42,778 bases of DNA from assembly GCA_001723765.1 (NCBI GenBank), contig MAYW01000023.1, positions 1-42,778 on the forward strand, in the 5' to 3' direction. The notes under the pieces were generated by a model. It did not search any database. It was not told the DNA's origin and saw nothing but the letters and a program-made list of their open reading frames with translations. The translations under genes were made by a program, and so were the position numbers. Positions 17,232 to 26,280 of the stretch are shown here, piece after piece; position 1 is the first letter of the stretch; each line of letters begins with the position of its first letter. The DNA comes from Candidatus Scalindua rubra (GTDB lineage Bacteria > Planctomycetota > Brocadiia > Brocadiales > Scalinduaceae).

Positions 17232-18443
17232 GTGATTTTACAACGAGAAAAATCAATCACTTACGAAAAAGTTGTGCAAGAGGCTCCATTGGTAAAGACT
17301 GGAGGGAAAAAGATGCCCATTATTATAGGGGGTGGCATTGCTGGTGCAATTGGGATAGGTTTTGGAGTATTTTTCCTTGTTAGCGGAAATAGTACTTCGC
17401 CAGAAACAACCAAATATACCGTGGAATCAAAGATAGAAACGGAAAAAACCGTAAAGACTGGAGCAAAGAAAATACCTGTATCTATAACAAAAGCCAGCAA
17501 GATGGACATGTCACTTTTTTTGTTTGAAACAGGGGAGATACAAGCGGATGACGTTCATGTTTCGTCGTTCCTAACCGAAAAATCAACCAAGGTGAATATT
17601 GAAAATGGTCAATTTGTCAAGAAAGATGATATTCTGATAGAATTGGATAGTTTTTCATTAGAAAATAAGACGGCTGAAGCGAAGGCTAAATTGCAAGAGG
17701 CTGAGTCTGCTTATTTAATAGCCAAGAAATCAATGGGTCGAAATAGAAGGTTATACGAAAAAGGTGTGGTTCCAAAGGTAGAATATGAACAGGCAGAAGA
17801 TACATTTGTACGCGCAGAAGCCATTGTCTCGCAAATAAAGAGTAATACGCGAAATTTGGAAAAGAATCTGAGTGATACAAAGATACTGGCACCAATATCA
17901 GGAGCTATTTCAGGCCTTATGCTTGAAAAAGGTGAGATTGTTCCTGCTGGCCAGATTCTTTTTAAGGTGATTGATCTTGAAAACGTATATGTCAATGCCA
18001 GAATCCCCGCTAAATACATACAAAGAATAGAAAAAGGAAAGAAGGCGTATACAGAAATTGATTCATTTCCCGGAGAGGAGTTTGAAGGAGAAATTACATC
18101 AATTTCTGCAGACGTAAACCCGTTTGATAGAACAGTTAATGTAAAGGTAACCTTGGACAACCCAGAACTAAAATTGAGACCGGGTATGTTTGTTAAATTA
18201 AGAATTAAGGTTGATGAGCATAAAAACGCAACAGTTGTTCCTAAAGAATCTATTGTTTCCAGGGAAGGTGGTGAATTGATATTTCTTGTAAAAGGAAACA
18301 AAGCCTATAAGAAAGTAATAAAAACTGGTTATAGTAGTAAGGACGAGATTGAAATTATAGGTCTTGATAATCTTGATAACCAGATCGTCTTAACTGGTCA
18401 AAGTGAATTAGAAGATGGCAGCTTTATCCGCATTATTGATTAA
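17232..18443 (+). CDS. RND efflux periplasmic adaptor (HlyD/MFP type), 3' part of the FHA-adaptor gene
   Basis: Membrane fusion protein linking an RND pump to a TolC channel. From the GTG at 17232: a Lys-rich cytoplasmic stub, one transmembrane helix (about residues 29-51, rich in Gly/Ile), then the first lipoyl half (GQFVKKDDILIELDS). A coiled-coil hairpin (about 142-215), the second lipoyl half (APISGAISGLMLEKGEIV) and the beta-barrel/membrane-proximal region (DNPELKLRPGMFVKLRI) follow. No ribosome site precedes 17232, and the frame is open back to 17157, where it joins the FHA protein after a one-base correction. The 48 or so residues before the helix are what remains of a cytoplasmic domain. 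The stop TAA lies inside a TAAATTAG palindrome arm. Confidence 0.88.
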   Translation: MILQREKSITYEKVVQEAPLVKTGGKKMPIIIGGGIAGAIGIGFGVFFLVSGNSTSPETTKYTVESKIETEKTVKTGAKKIPVSITKASKMDMSLFLFETGEIQADDVHVSSFLTEKSTKVNIENGQFVKKDDILIELDSFSLENKTAEAKAKLQEAESAYLIAKKSMGRNRRLYEKGVVPKVEYEQAEDTFVRAEAIVSQIKSNTRNLEKNLSDTKILAPISGAISGLMLEKGEIVPAGQILFKVIDLENVYVNARIPAKYIQRIEKGKKAYTEIDSFPGEEFEGEITSISADVNPFDRTVNVKVTLDNPELKLRPGMFVKLRIKVDEHKNATVVPKESIVSREGGELIFLVKGNKAYKKVIKTGYSSKDEIEIIGLDNLDNQIVLTGQSELEDGSFIRIID

Positions 18444-18471
18444 ATTAGCTCGTTTCACTCGCTAATTTAAT
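18439..18471. repeat. TAAATTAG-family palindrome at the adaptor stop codon
   Basis: 11-bp perfect arms, ATTAAATTAGC (18439-18449) and GCTAATTTAAT (18461-18471), loop TCGTTTCACTC. The adaptor TAA stop is inside the left arm. Confidence 0.75.
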
Positions 18472-18759
18472 GTATAGGAATTTCAAAAGAGCCACGAAAC
18501 ACACGAAAAGATACTAAAAAAACCTTTCGTGTTATTTTGTGATTTTCGTGGGGAATAATAGTTGCCGAAGGCTTAACTTCTGGCATTTTGATCCGAAAAT
18601 AGATTCCCGATCGATGTCGGGAATGACAGTTTGTTACTCTTTTAAATCTTGTTTATCCTGTCAAAAAGTTAACATTGCCAAAGCCATAATTTGTAGCATG
18701 CCAGATTGTATTTTTCATACCAAAATTTGCTTTTAATGTTTAAAAGGAGATATTGAAAG
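18472..18759. repeat. Repeat-filled spacer before the first RND gene
   Basis: About 290 bases without a gene. It holds an imperfect palindrome (18492-18551) with outer arms CCACGAAA/TTTCGTGG and inner arms ACACGAAA/TTTCGTGT. A copy of the GATTCCCG/CGGGAATGACAG repeat follows (18595-18629). The last 20 bases carry the AAAAGGAGA ribosome site of the RND gene. A 65-codon frame across this stretch is not credible. Confidence 0.6.
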
Positions 18760-21700
18760 TTGCAAATTGCCAGATTTGCTGTTAATCGTCCGGTTACTGT
18801 ATTGATGATAACTATATTAATGGCTCTCATGGGCGGGTTATCCATATTCGCTCTAAAAGTTGAGTTGTTGCCAAACATCTCTATACCAACGTTGGTAGTA
18901 GTGACAAATAATCCAAAAACATCAGCAGATCAGATAGAAAAGGATATTACAATTCCCCTTGAAGGTGTTTTGAATAGTACCAGTGGTCTTAAGAGTATTG
19001 TTTCTTCGTCATTAGAGGAACAATCTAGAATACTTATGGAATTTGAATGGGGTAGAAACATTGATTATGCCGTTGCTGAGGTAAAAGAAAGACTTGATGG
19101 TGTCGAGTTGCCAGATGATGCAAAAGATCCTTTTGTCTGGAGATGGGACCCTGGGGCAGAACCCATTTTCAGGTTTGATATTTATGATGAATCGGGTAAG
19201 GCTTCTCTCAATGATTTAAAAAAATTAGCGGAAGATACTATAAAGCCTAAGATTGAACGCGCTCCTGGTGTTGGCTCCGTAAAGATCTTTGGTGGTAGAG
19301 AGAGGGAGTTTCAGATTAGGGTGTTTATGGACAGGTTGGTTTCAAATGGGATTCCAATACAACAATTGATAGTTGCCCTTAAAGACGAACACCTTAATAG
19401 TAAAGGCGGTGCTATTAAAGGGGGTATTATCGATTACAATGTAAGGTTTTTGGGTGAAGCAAAAAATAAAAATGAACTGGAAAACATCATAGTTGCAAAC
19501 AGGGGGGGGCGGCCAATAAGGCTCATTGATGTTGCCGGGGTTATAGATGGGTTAACGGAGGTAAGTACCTATGCACGATTTAATGGCAAACCTACAATTG
19601 GCATAACTGTTGAAAAGACCAGTGATGCAAATAGTGTGAATGTTATTAGTAACATTAATAACGTGCTTGGTAATTTGAAAGACTACGGGATTTCGTCGTC
19701 TTTAATAACTGAAGTATCTAAGGACGATTCTAAATACATAATAGAATCACAAAAAACAGTTATAACCAGCATAATCCAGGGAATACTATTGGCCTCGATA
19801 TTGTTGATTATTTTCCTTAGAGATATGCGTAGTACTATAATTATAGCCATATGTTTACCATTTTCTTTAATAGCAGCATTTTCTCTGGCGTATGCAGTAG
19901 GGTTGACAAGAAATGTCGTCCTGTTAGGTGGACTGGGATTAGCCTGTGGGCTGGTTTTGGATAGTGCTATCGTAGTAATAGATAGTATTTACAGACAATT
20001 AGAGTTAGGAAAACCAAGTAAAGAGGCTGCAATATATGGAACAAATGAAATTGGGGTTGCAGTTATTGCTTCCACAATAACTACTCTTGCCGTTTTTCTT
20101 CCAATTATCTTCTTCAATGGGGTAATGAAAGAAATATTTAAAGACCTTGCCCTTGCCATAATTTTTTCTATTATATTTTCATTGGTTGCCGGAATGCTTT
20201 TTATTCCGATGATAGCTTCAAGGATTTTAAAGCCTGTAGTGAAGGAAGACATGAAAAAGACATTCATGTCTAAAATTGTTTCTTATCTTGACAGGTTTGA
20301 TGAAAAGTGTGAAAATCTTCTGGGGAGTATCTTAAACATTCTCCTTAAGAATAATTCTATAAAGATATTAACGGTCGTAGGATTGCTGGTTATTTGTGGT
20401 TTTAGCATCATCTTCATTCCAGGAACAGAATTTTTACCAAAGGGACAGGTTGGAGAAATTTGGGTTGAAGTGGATCCCCCAATTGGGAGTAGTTTAGATT
20501 TTGTGGATTCGAAAGCCAGGGAGATTGAGGATTTGTTTTTGAACTCTGAAGATATAAAATATATTCAAAAGATTGCAACTCAGGTAAGTAATGACGGTGC
20601 AAATCTTTTTGTCAGGCTTAAACATGGAGAACAACTTGAAATGAGTGTCCAGGAAATCCTGCAGGACATACGAATGAGGATGCAGAATATTCCGGGAGTT
20701 TCTGTTTATGCCAATCAGGCTGATAAGTTTGGCTTGGGGGGTGGAGCACCGATACAGATTAAGATTGCCTCTAAGGTTCCTGAAAAATATTCACTGGAAG
20801 ACGTCAGGCAGTATGCGAAATATGAAATTGTACCTGAGATTTCTATGATAAAGGGTACAGAGTCTGTAAGGAGTGATAAAACAGAAGGAATGCCCGAACT
20901 CTCGGTGGTGCCACTGAGGGATGAGTTAAGTGACCGTGGCCTCACTCCTGATGATATCTCACAAACGATATTAACGTATGTTTACGGGATAGTTCCTATT
21001 ACGGTTAAAGACAAAGGGAAAGAAATTGACGTAAAGCTGATAGGGGCCAAGGAGCATAAATCTGACATTTATCACTCAATACCAGAACTTAAGAAGTTAA
21101 AGATAGCGTCTCCATTTGGTATGTTTGTTAACCTGTCTGAAGTTACAGAGTTGGAGCATACAGAGGGTGATTCTATTATTGAGAGAACAGACAGAAGTCC
21201 TACCGTTACCTTAAGAAGTAATTTAATACCTTACGCAATAGCAGGAAGGACACTTGGCGATGTTGTAGGTGAAATAAAAACGAAATTTATGAATATTTCT
21301 GGTTTTGAAGATTTTACTTTTTGGCTAAAAGGTGAATCAAAATATAATCAGGAGGCTTACCATGATACATTAATAAGTCTGGCTGTCTCGATGGTACTGG
21401 TATATATAGTGATGTGTTCGCAATTTGAATCGTTAATTCATTCACTTGCAGTGATGATTACAATCCCTTTATCTGCGCCTGGTATTGTATTAGGACTTTT
21501 AATATGTGGAGAAACGAGAAGCTTAAGTGCAATGGTAGGCATAATCGCATTAGCCGGAATAGTGGTGAACAATGGAATCATTATAGTTTCATATACTAAT
21601 ACACTTAGAAGAAGGGGGATGGGGAAAAATGAGGCTTTAATTGCGTCGAGCAAAAGGAAATTAAGGTCAATTCTGGTAACTACCTTGACCACGTTACTTG

Positions 21701-21912
21701 GAATGTTACCGATCCTTCTTGGAATGGGCTCCGGTTCGGAAATGTATAGAGGTTGTACGGCAGCCATATTTGGGGGACTATGCGTGTCTACACCACTTAG
21801 TCTTATTGCGTTACCAGCTTTTTATTCTGTAATCGATGATATAGGAGACTTTATAGGATTTTTGAAGCTTAAGATGTCTTTCGGGTTAAGTAAAAGAATG
21901 GGGACAAATTAA
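18760..21912 (+). CDS. RND efflux pump permease (first pump)
   Basis: Inner-membrane resistance-nodulation-division permease of 1050 residues, normal length, with the expected N-terminus (IARFAVNRPVTVLMI), two large periplasmic loops and 12 predicted helices. Start is TTG at 18760 with AAAAGGAGA about 10 bases upstream. The helix-4 relay reads GLVLDSAIVVID: Asp401 corresponds to AcrB Asp407, but Ser402 replaces Asp408. In helix 10, VVNNGIII puts Asn937 where AcrB has Lys940. Proton coupling may therefore differ from the drug pumps. It belongs to the HAE1-like/ACR_tran family; substrate unknown. Its stop overlaps the ATG of the PII-like gene (TAATG), so the two are translationally coupled. Confidence 0.93.
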   Translation: MQIARFAVNRPVTVLMITILMALMGGLSIFALKVELLPNISIPTLVVVTNNPKTSADQIEKDITIPLEGVLNSTSGLKSIVSSSLEEQSRILMEFEWGRNIDYAVAEVKERLDGVELPDDAKDPFVWRWDPGAEPIFRFDIYDESGKASLNDLKKLAEDTIKPKIERAPGVGSVKIFGGREREFQIRVFMDRLVSNGIPIQQLIVALKDEHLNSKGGAIKGGIIDYNVRFLGEAKNKNELENIIVANRGGRPIRLIDVAGVIDGLTEVSTYARFNGKPTIGITVEKTSDANSVNVISNINNVLGNLKDYGISSSLITEVSKDDSKYIIESQKTVITSIIQGILLASILLIIFLRDMRSTIIIAICLPFSLIAAFSLAYAVGLTRNVVLLGGLGLACGLVLDSAIVVIDSIYRQLELGKPSKEAAIYGTNEIGVAVIASTITTLAVFLPIIFFNGVMKEIFKDLALAIIFSIIFSLVAGMLFIPMIASRILKPVVKEDMKKTFMSKIVSYLDRFDEKCENLLGSILNILLKNNSIKILTVVGLLVICGFSIIFIPGTEFLPKGQVGEIWVEVDPPIGSSLDFVDSKAREIEDLFLNSEDIKYIQKIATQVSNDGANLFVRLKHGEQLEMSVQEILQDIRMRMQNIPGVSVYANQADKFGLGGGAPIQIKIASKVPEKYSLEDVRQYAKYEIVPEISMIKGTESVRSDKTEGMPELSVVPLRDELSDRGLTPDDISQTILTYVYGIVPITVKDKGKEIDVKLIGAKEHKSDIYHSIPELKKLKIASPFGMFVNLSEVTELEHTEGDSIIERTDRSPTVTLRSNLIPYAIAGRTLGDVVGEIKTKFMNISGFEDFTFWLKGESKYNQEAYHDTLISLAVSMVLVYIVMCSQFESLIHSLAVMITIPLSAPGIVLGLLICGETRSLSAMVGIIALAGIVVNNGIIIVSYTNTLRRRGMGKNEALIASSKRKLRSILVTTLTTLLGMLPILLGMGSGSEMYRGCTAAIFGGLCVSTPLSLIALPAFYSVIDDIGDFIGFLKLKMSFGLSKRMGTN

Positions 21913-22202
21913 TGAAAAAGATTGAGATTGTTTATGATGAGGTGCTTGAGAAACAGGTCCTAATGCTATTAAGGCAAAGAGGGATCAAGAATTATACAAG
22001 ATTAGATAATGTAAAAGGTGTGGGAAGTTCAGGGGCAAGATTTAATGATTCTGTTGCGCCGGGTATTAACTCAATGATTATTATTGTAGTAGAAGATGAT
22101 ATAGTACCAATGTTTATAAGTGGTCTCAAAAGGTTTAAAGATAGAGCTGGTGAACAGGCTGGTATTAAGGCCATAGTAACATCTGTTGAGGAGTTTGTTT
22201 AA
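21912..22202 (+). CDS. PII-like small regulatory protein coupled to the RND pump
   Basis: A 96-residue protein with the ferredoxin-like beta-alpha-beta pattern of the PII superfamily (MKKIEIVYDEVLEKQVLMLL..., then IIIVVEDDIVPMFISGLKRF). A Gly/Ser-rich segment VKGVGSSGARFND sits where the ligand-binding T-loop would be. It lacks the full PII signatures and the uridylylated Tyr is not evident. A PII-like subgroup found next to CzcA-type efflux pumps is known, and the TAATG overlap with the RND gene fits it. It may sense a nucleotide or metal ion and gate the pump from the cytoplasm (inference). Confidence 0.7.
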   Translation: MKKIEIVYDEVLEKQVLMLLRQRGIKNYTRLDNVKGVGSSGARFNDSVAPGINSMIIIVVEDDIVPMFISGLKRFKDRAGEQAGIKAIVTSVEEFV

Positions 22203-22231
22203 TAAATTAGTTCCTTTCAGTCACTAATTTA
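22203..22231. repeat. TAAATTAG-family palindrome after the PII-like gene
   Basis: Arms TAAATTAGT (22203-22211) and ACTAATTTA (22223-22231), starting on the base after the TAA stop. The minus-strand reading contains GTGACTGAAAGGAACTAAT, the same core that carries the ribosome site at 5088 and 40653. A short dyad CATTTTGC/GCAAAATG follows at 22234-22252. Confidence 0.75.
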
Positions 22232-23092
22232 TGGCATTTTGCTGCGCAAAATGATTTCTATCCTCAAAACTGTATACTAACGCTATTAGTCTGAGTAGGA
22301 TGGGCATTGCCCACCTTTCAATTTGTGTATAAAAACCTGTTTTTGGTGGGCAATGCCCACCCTACACTAAACTTAAGAATCGATATTTTGAAATTCCGAT
22401 ACAGTAATTTAGCAAGCTTTCAGCCCACCCGAACGACGAAGTCGGGCAGGTCGCCAATTTAGATCGTTTTAACACGAAAATGGATTCCTGGATTCCTCCC
22501 GAAAGGGAGGTAACCTTGCTTTCGCAAGGAATCCAATTTTCATCCTTCGTGGCGCCCTGAAAGGGCATGAAGGTTTAACAAGAAAATAGCTCCTGGATTC
22601 CTCTCGAAAGAGAGGTCTCCTTGCTTAAGGCAATTCAAAGAATTGCAAAGGAATCCAATTTTCAAATTTGTAGTGTTACTATATAGGATTTCAAAGTTTA
22701 CTACAGATTATGTGAGGTGGATTAAGGCCGGCAGGCCGAATCCATCAATAATAGATTCATTTAGTGAAAATTAGTGGTGGATTCGCTATCGCATAATCCA
22801 CCCTACTTCTTAGCTCTGTAGAAAATTACGATTTTAATCCCCTCTCTCCCCTTTAGAAAAGGGGGACTAAAGGGGATTGGGAATCCCAAATCGCAAAGCT
22901 GACTAAGCTAAGCTCAGCTTTGCAGGCGGGCTTGCAAAAGCAAGGTATTTCCCTTCCTATCGGAAGGATTCCAGAGTTTATTTTTGAATTAAAGTAATTT
23001 TGAAATTATATAGAATTGTTGAGAATTTATCTTTCGCATAAGACCTTATATTTAGATAGGCTATAGAATTTCTTAAACGTTAGGATTTTACT
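22232..23092. repeat. Dense cluster of dispersed palindromic repeats
   Basis: About 860 bases with no credible gene, made almost wholly of short repeats. (a) 22295-22365: 21-base arms reading GTAGGATGGGCATTGCCCACC and its near-complement, 29-base spacer. (b) 22406-22461: TAAATTAG-type element with the same CCCGAACGACG inner hairpin as 5088-5143. (c) 22476-22541 and 22581-22663: tandem imperfect copies of a unit bounded by GAAAAT...CCTGGATTCCTC and GGAATCCAATTTTC. (d) 22716-22744 and 22776-22802: GGTGGATT/AATCCACC dyads. (e) 22836-22878: AATCCCCT/AGGGGATT. (f) AGCTAAGCTCAGCTTTGC at 22906-22923, repeated exactly at 40665-40682. No spacer-repeat regularity, so not CRISPR. Confidence 0.75.
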
Positions 23093-26000
23093 ATGGGTAA
23101 TTTTGCTGTTAACAAACCGGTAGCAGTATCAATGTTGATACTATTGCTGGTACTCTTGGGTGCACTGGCATGGAAAATGCTTCCACGAGATTTATTTCCT
23201 GATATAAGCAAGCCGGTTTTGGGTGTTGTAACAAAATATGAAGGCGCCTCTTCACAGGAAATAGAAGAGACTATCACCAGAAAATTGGAGGAAAAACTTG
23301 GAACTGCCAAGGGTGTTAAGGCAATGCAGTCGTTTTCTGGAAATGAGAAGTCAGAGATTGTCCTTGAGTTTGGTTGGGGGACCAAGATGGATATAGCAGT
23401 GATGGATGTTAGAGAAAAGCTGGACCAGGTAAAGGATGATTTGCCAGACGACGCTGATTCTCCGCTGATTTCCAGAGACGTTGGGGCATCTCAGGCAGTG
23501 GTAGTATTAAATGTTTCGGCTAGACATAAAGCGCTTGAAAGTGAATTGCGAGAAAAGGTTGATAGCAGTGTTAAGCTAAGATTGGAAAGAATAGATGGTG
23601 TAGCAGCCGTCTTGTTATCTGGTGGTGACCAATACGAGGTGAAAGTGTATATAGACCAGAACAGGCTTAAAGAGTTCGGTATAACAAATGAAGATGTTAG
23701 GGTAGCATTGGAAAGGGAAAATATAAGTCAGCGTGGTGGACGCCTGGCAGAGGGCCGTACTGACTATCTTGTCCGAACAGTGGGAAAATACACGAGTATT
23801 GATGACATTTCCAAGACCGTTGTTAGCAACAGGGGAGAAAAGCCAATCTATTTGAGAGATGTGGCATACTCAATACGGAGGATGCCGAAGAAAAAGACAG
23901 ACATTGCGCGTATGAAATCTCCCGATGTAGACAAATCTTCCCTGTGTATAGAACTTGCTGTATTTAAAAAACCGGGTGGAAATACTGTAAAGATATCAGA
24001 AGCAATTGGAAAGGGAGTGGAGGTTCTTAAGGTTGAATATCCTGAGCTTGATATAGTTATTTCATATGATCAGGCTATATACATTAATAATTCGCTGAAG
24101 ATGGTAATGAGTAATGGTAAGCAAGGTTTGATATTGGCTATCATTATACTCTTGGTCTTCCTCAGGAGTGCTCAATCAACTATTGTTGTCGCTTTGTCGA
24201 TGCCAGTCTCAGTAATAGCCGCATTCATCCTTTTTAAGGCTAAGGGCATGGGTGTAAATATTTTTTCACTGGCAGGACTAACACTTGCTGTAGGTATGAC
24301 GGTTGATAACGCTATAGTGGTGATTGAGGCGATATTCGTTAACCTGTCTTATGATAAACGAGTAAGAAAGGCTATTATTGCCGCATTAAAAGAAGTTGGC
24401 GCTCCAGTATTTTCATCTACATTAACTACCCTTGCTGTGTTCCTGCCAATAGTTTTTGTCCCTGGATTAGGAGGGCAAATATTCAAGGATCTCTCGTACA
24501 CAATAATTTTTACTCTGATCTTTTCACTGCTTGTTGCCTTTACGCTTATACCAATGCTTGCTTCTAAATTGTTAGGATCTACTTTTATTGGATTTAGATT
24601 GGTTAATAGTGGATTAACCTTGTTACTTGATAAAATATTTTTTATAGGATGGTTTGGGGGAAAGGTTCTATATATCTACGATAAGATTATTAAGTTTGTT
24701 ATAGATAAATGGTATACGAGATTAGCATTGATATTTTCAGTAGGATTCATTTTCTTTTTGAGTTTAAAACTTATGCCAGGCTCAGAGTTGTTTCCACCAA
24801 CCTCACAAAAAGAATATGAGATATTAGTGGAGACACCAACTGGTTTTACCCTGGAGAAAACAGATAGTATTGTCAATAAAATAGAGGGAATATTGAATTC
24901 AGAAGAGAGGATTAGAAGATATTCCGTCACCTTTTTACCTGGTAATGCACGTATAATTGTTGTCTTTGACAGTGGGGAAAACGCAGATGTTGCGGCAATG
25001 AAAATAAGAAACAAGATTAGCAATTCTGTACCTGATATTTCCCTGAAAATAAGCAGTATAAGTCCTCTCCAGGCAATAACGGGTGGAGGCGAGGGCGATA
25101 TACAGATAAAAGTAAGTGGAGAGGGTTTGGGTGAACTCAGGAATATTTCTAATAAAGCAATGGCTAAACTGAGTGATGTTGATTGGATTGTGAATCTTTC
25201 AAGTAGTGTTGGAGAAGGGTATCCGGAGATTCATGTTACTGCTGATCGTTTAAAGGCTTCTGATGTAGGTCTTACTATGAAAGAGATTGCAGATACACTG
25301 GAAATAGCAATAGGTGGTCAAAAAGCGACAGATGTGGAGATGTCAGAAGGTACACATGAAATCAGGTTGTCAGCCAGGAGTGAGGATCTTGCAAGCATTA
25401 GAGACATTAACGCAATACCCGTAAAAACTGCGTATGGTACGTTTGTTCGTGTTGGAGAAGTTTGTAATGTAGAATCCAAAAAAGGTCCTGTGACTATTAT
25501 ACGAGAAGAGAGGCAAAGGGTTGCGGTTATTAATGTGGATGTAGATAAGCAAAGTAGTCTGGGTCTGGGAGATATGATTAATGTCCTTAAAAATGGAGAA
25601 GAAAGCGGTGTCCTTGATGATATAGAGCTTCCGGTAGGATATGACTTGCGATTGGGAGGGTCGACACAAGCCATGCAAGAATCTTTTAAATATTTGATTT
25701 ACGCACTGGCGTTTGCAATCCTATTGGTATACATGGTCATGGCGGCACAGTTTGAATCATTATTACATCCGCTTACAATATTATTTTCAGTGCCCTTGTC
25801 ACTCATTGGGGCGATAATAGGTTTAAAAATATATGATTTCAATCTAAGTTTGACCGCTTTTATCGGGATTATAATGTTGGCAGGGATTGTTGTAAATAAT
25901 GCAATAATCTTGATAGACTTTGTAAATCTTTTGCGAGCTAGAGGTCGTGATAGAAATGATGCAATAATAGAAGCTGGTAAATTGCGTTTGCGGCCAATAT

Positions 26001-26224
26001 TTATGACCACATTAACCACTGTCTTAGGAATGTTTCCAATGGCCTTGGGTATCGGTGAAGGTGGAGAACTATACCAGCCTTTGGCGGTGGTAGTGATAGG
26101 GGGGTTAAGTGTTTCTACGTTGTTGACATTGGTGTTTATACCAATAATGTACTGCTTCTTTGACGATATTCAAGATCTCTTTGGGTTTATTCGTTTCAAG
26201 ATATCTACAATGTTTTCAAGGTAG
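23093..26224 (+). CDS. RND efflux pump permease (second pump)
   Basis: Second inner-membrane RND permease, 1043 residues, with the expected start (GNFAVNKPVAVSMLILLLVL), two periplasmic loop regions and 12 predicted helices. The relay positions read GMTVDNAIVVIE (Asp405 equivalent to AcrB Asp407; Asn406 in place of Asp408) and GIVVNNAIILID (Asn935 in place of Lys940). This DN...NN pattern is common in a broad group of HAE1-like pumps, unlike the DS...NN of the first pump. ATG at 23093 has only a short AGGA site. It is separated from the first pump by the 860-base repeat cluster, and may form a heteromeric or alternative pump sharing the single adaptor and TolC (inference). Confidence 0.93.
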   Translation: MGNFAVNKPVAVSMLILLLVLLGALAWKMLPRDLFPDISKPVLGVVTKYEGASSQEIEETITRKLEEKLGTAKGVKAMQSFSGNEKSEIVLEFGWGTKMDIAVMDVREKLDQVKDDLPDDADSPLISRDVGASQAVVVLNVSARHKALESELREKVDSSVKLRLERIDGVAAVLLSGGDQYEVKVYIDQNRLKEFGITNEDVRVALERENISQRGGRLAEGRTDYLVRTVGKYTSIDDISKTVVSNRGEKPIYLRDVAYSIRRMPKKKTDIARMKSPDVDKSSLCIELAVFKKPGGNTVKISEAIGKGVEVLKVEYPELDIVISYDQAIYINNSLKMVMSNGKQGLILAIIILLVFLRSAQSTIVVALSMPVSVIAAFILFKAKGMGVNIFSLAGLTLAVGMTVDNAIVVIEAIFVNLSYDKRVRKAIIAALKEVGAPVFSSTLTTLAVFLPIVFVPGLGGQIFKDLSYTIIFTLIFSLLVAFTLIPMLASKLLGSTFIGFRLVNSGLTLLLDKIFFIGWFGGKVLYIYDKIIKFVIDKWYTRLALIFSVGFIFFLSLKLMPGSELFPPTSQKEYEILVETPTGFTLEKTDSIVNKIEGILNSEERIRRYSVTFLPGNARIIVVFDSGENADVAAMKIRNKISNSVPDISLKISSISPLQAITGGGEGDIQIKVSGEGLGELRNISNKAMAKLSDVDWIVNLSSSVGEGYPEIHVTADRLKASDVGLTMKEIADTLEIAIGGQKATDVEMSEGTHEIRLSARSEDLASIRDINAIPVKTAYGTFVRVGEVCNVESKKGPVTIIREERQRVAVINVDVDKQSSLGLGDMINVLKNGEESGVLDDIELPVGYDLRLGGSTQAMQESFKYLIYALAFAILLVYMVMAAQFESLLHPLTILFSVPLSLIGAIIGLKIYDFNLSLTAFIGIIMLAGIVVNNAIILIDFVNLLRARGRDRNDAIIEAGKLRLRPIFMTTLTTVLGMFPMALGIGEGGELYQPLAVVVIGGLSVSTLLTLVFIPIMYCFFDDIQDLFGFIRFKISTMFSR

Positions 26225-26280
26225 ATTTAAATTTTAAAATAGAATCTTAATGGTCAATAAATTAAAGAGGGTGGTATAAA

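Noticed and set aside
18539..18736. 65-codon plus-strand ORF before the RND gene
   Set aside because: It crosses two dispersed palindromes and has no ribosome site.
22203..23092. CRISPR array
   Set aside because: Repeats are of several different types with no regular repeat-spacer spacing and no cas genes nearby.
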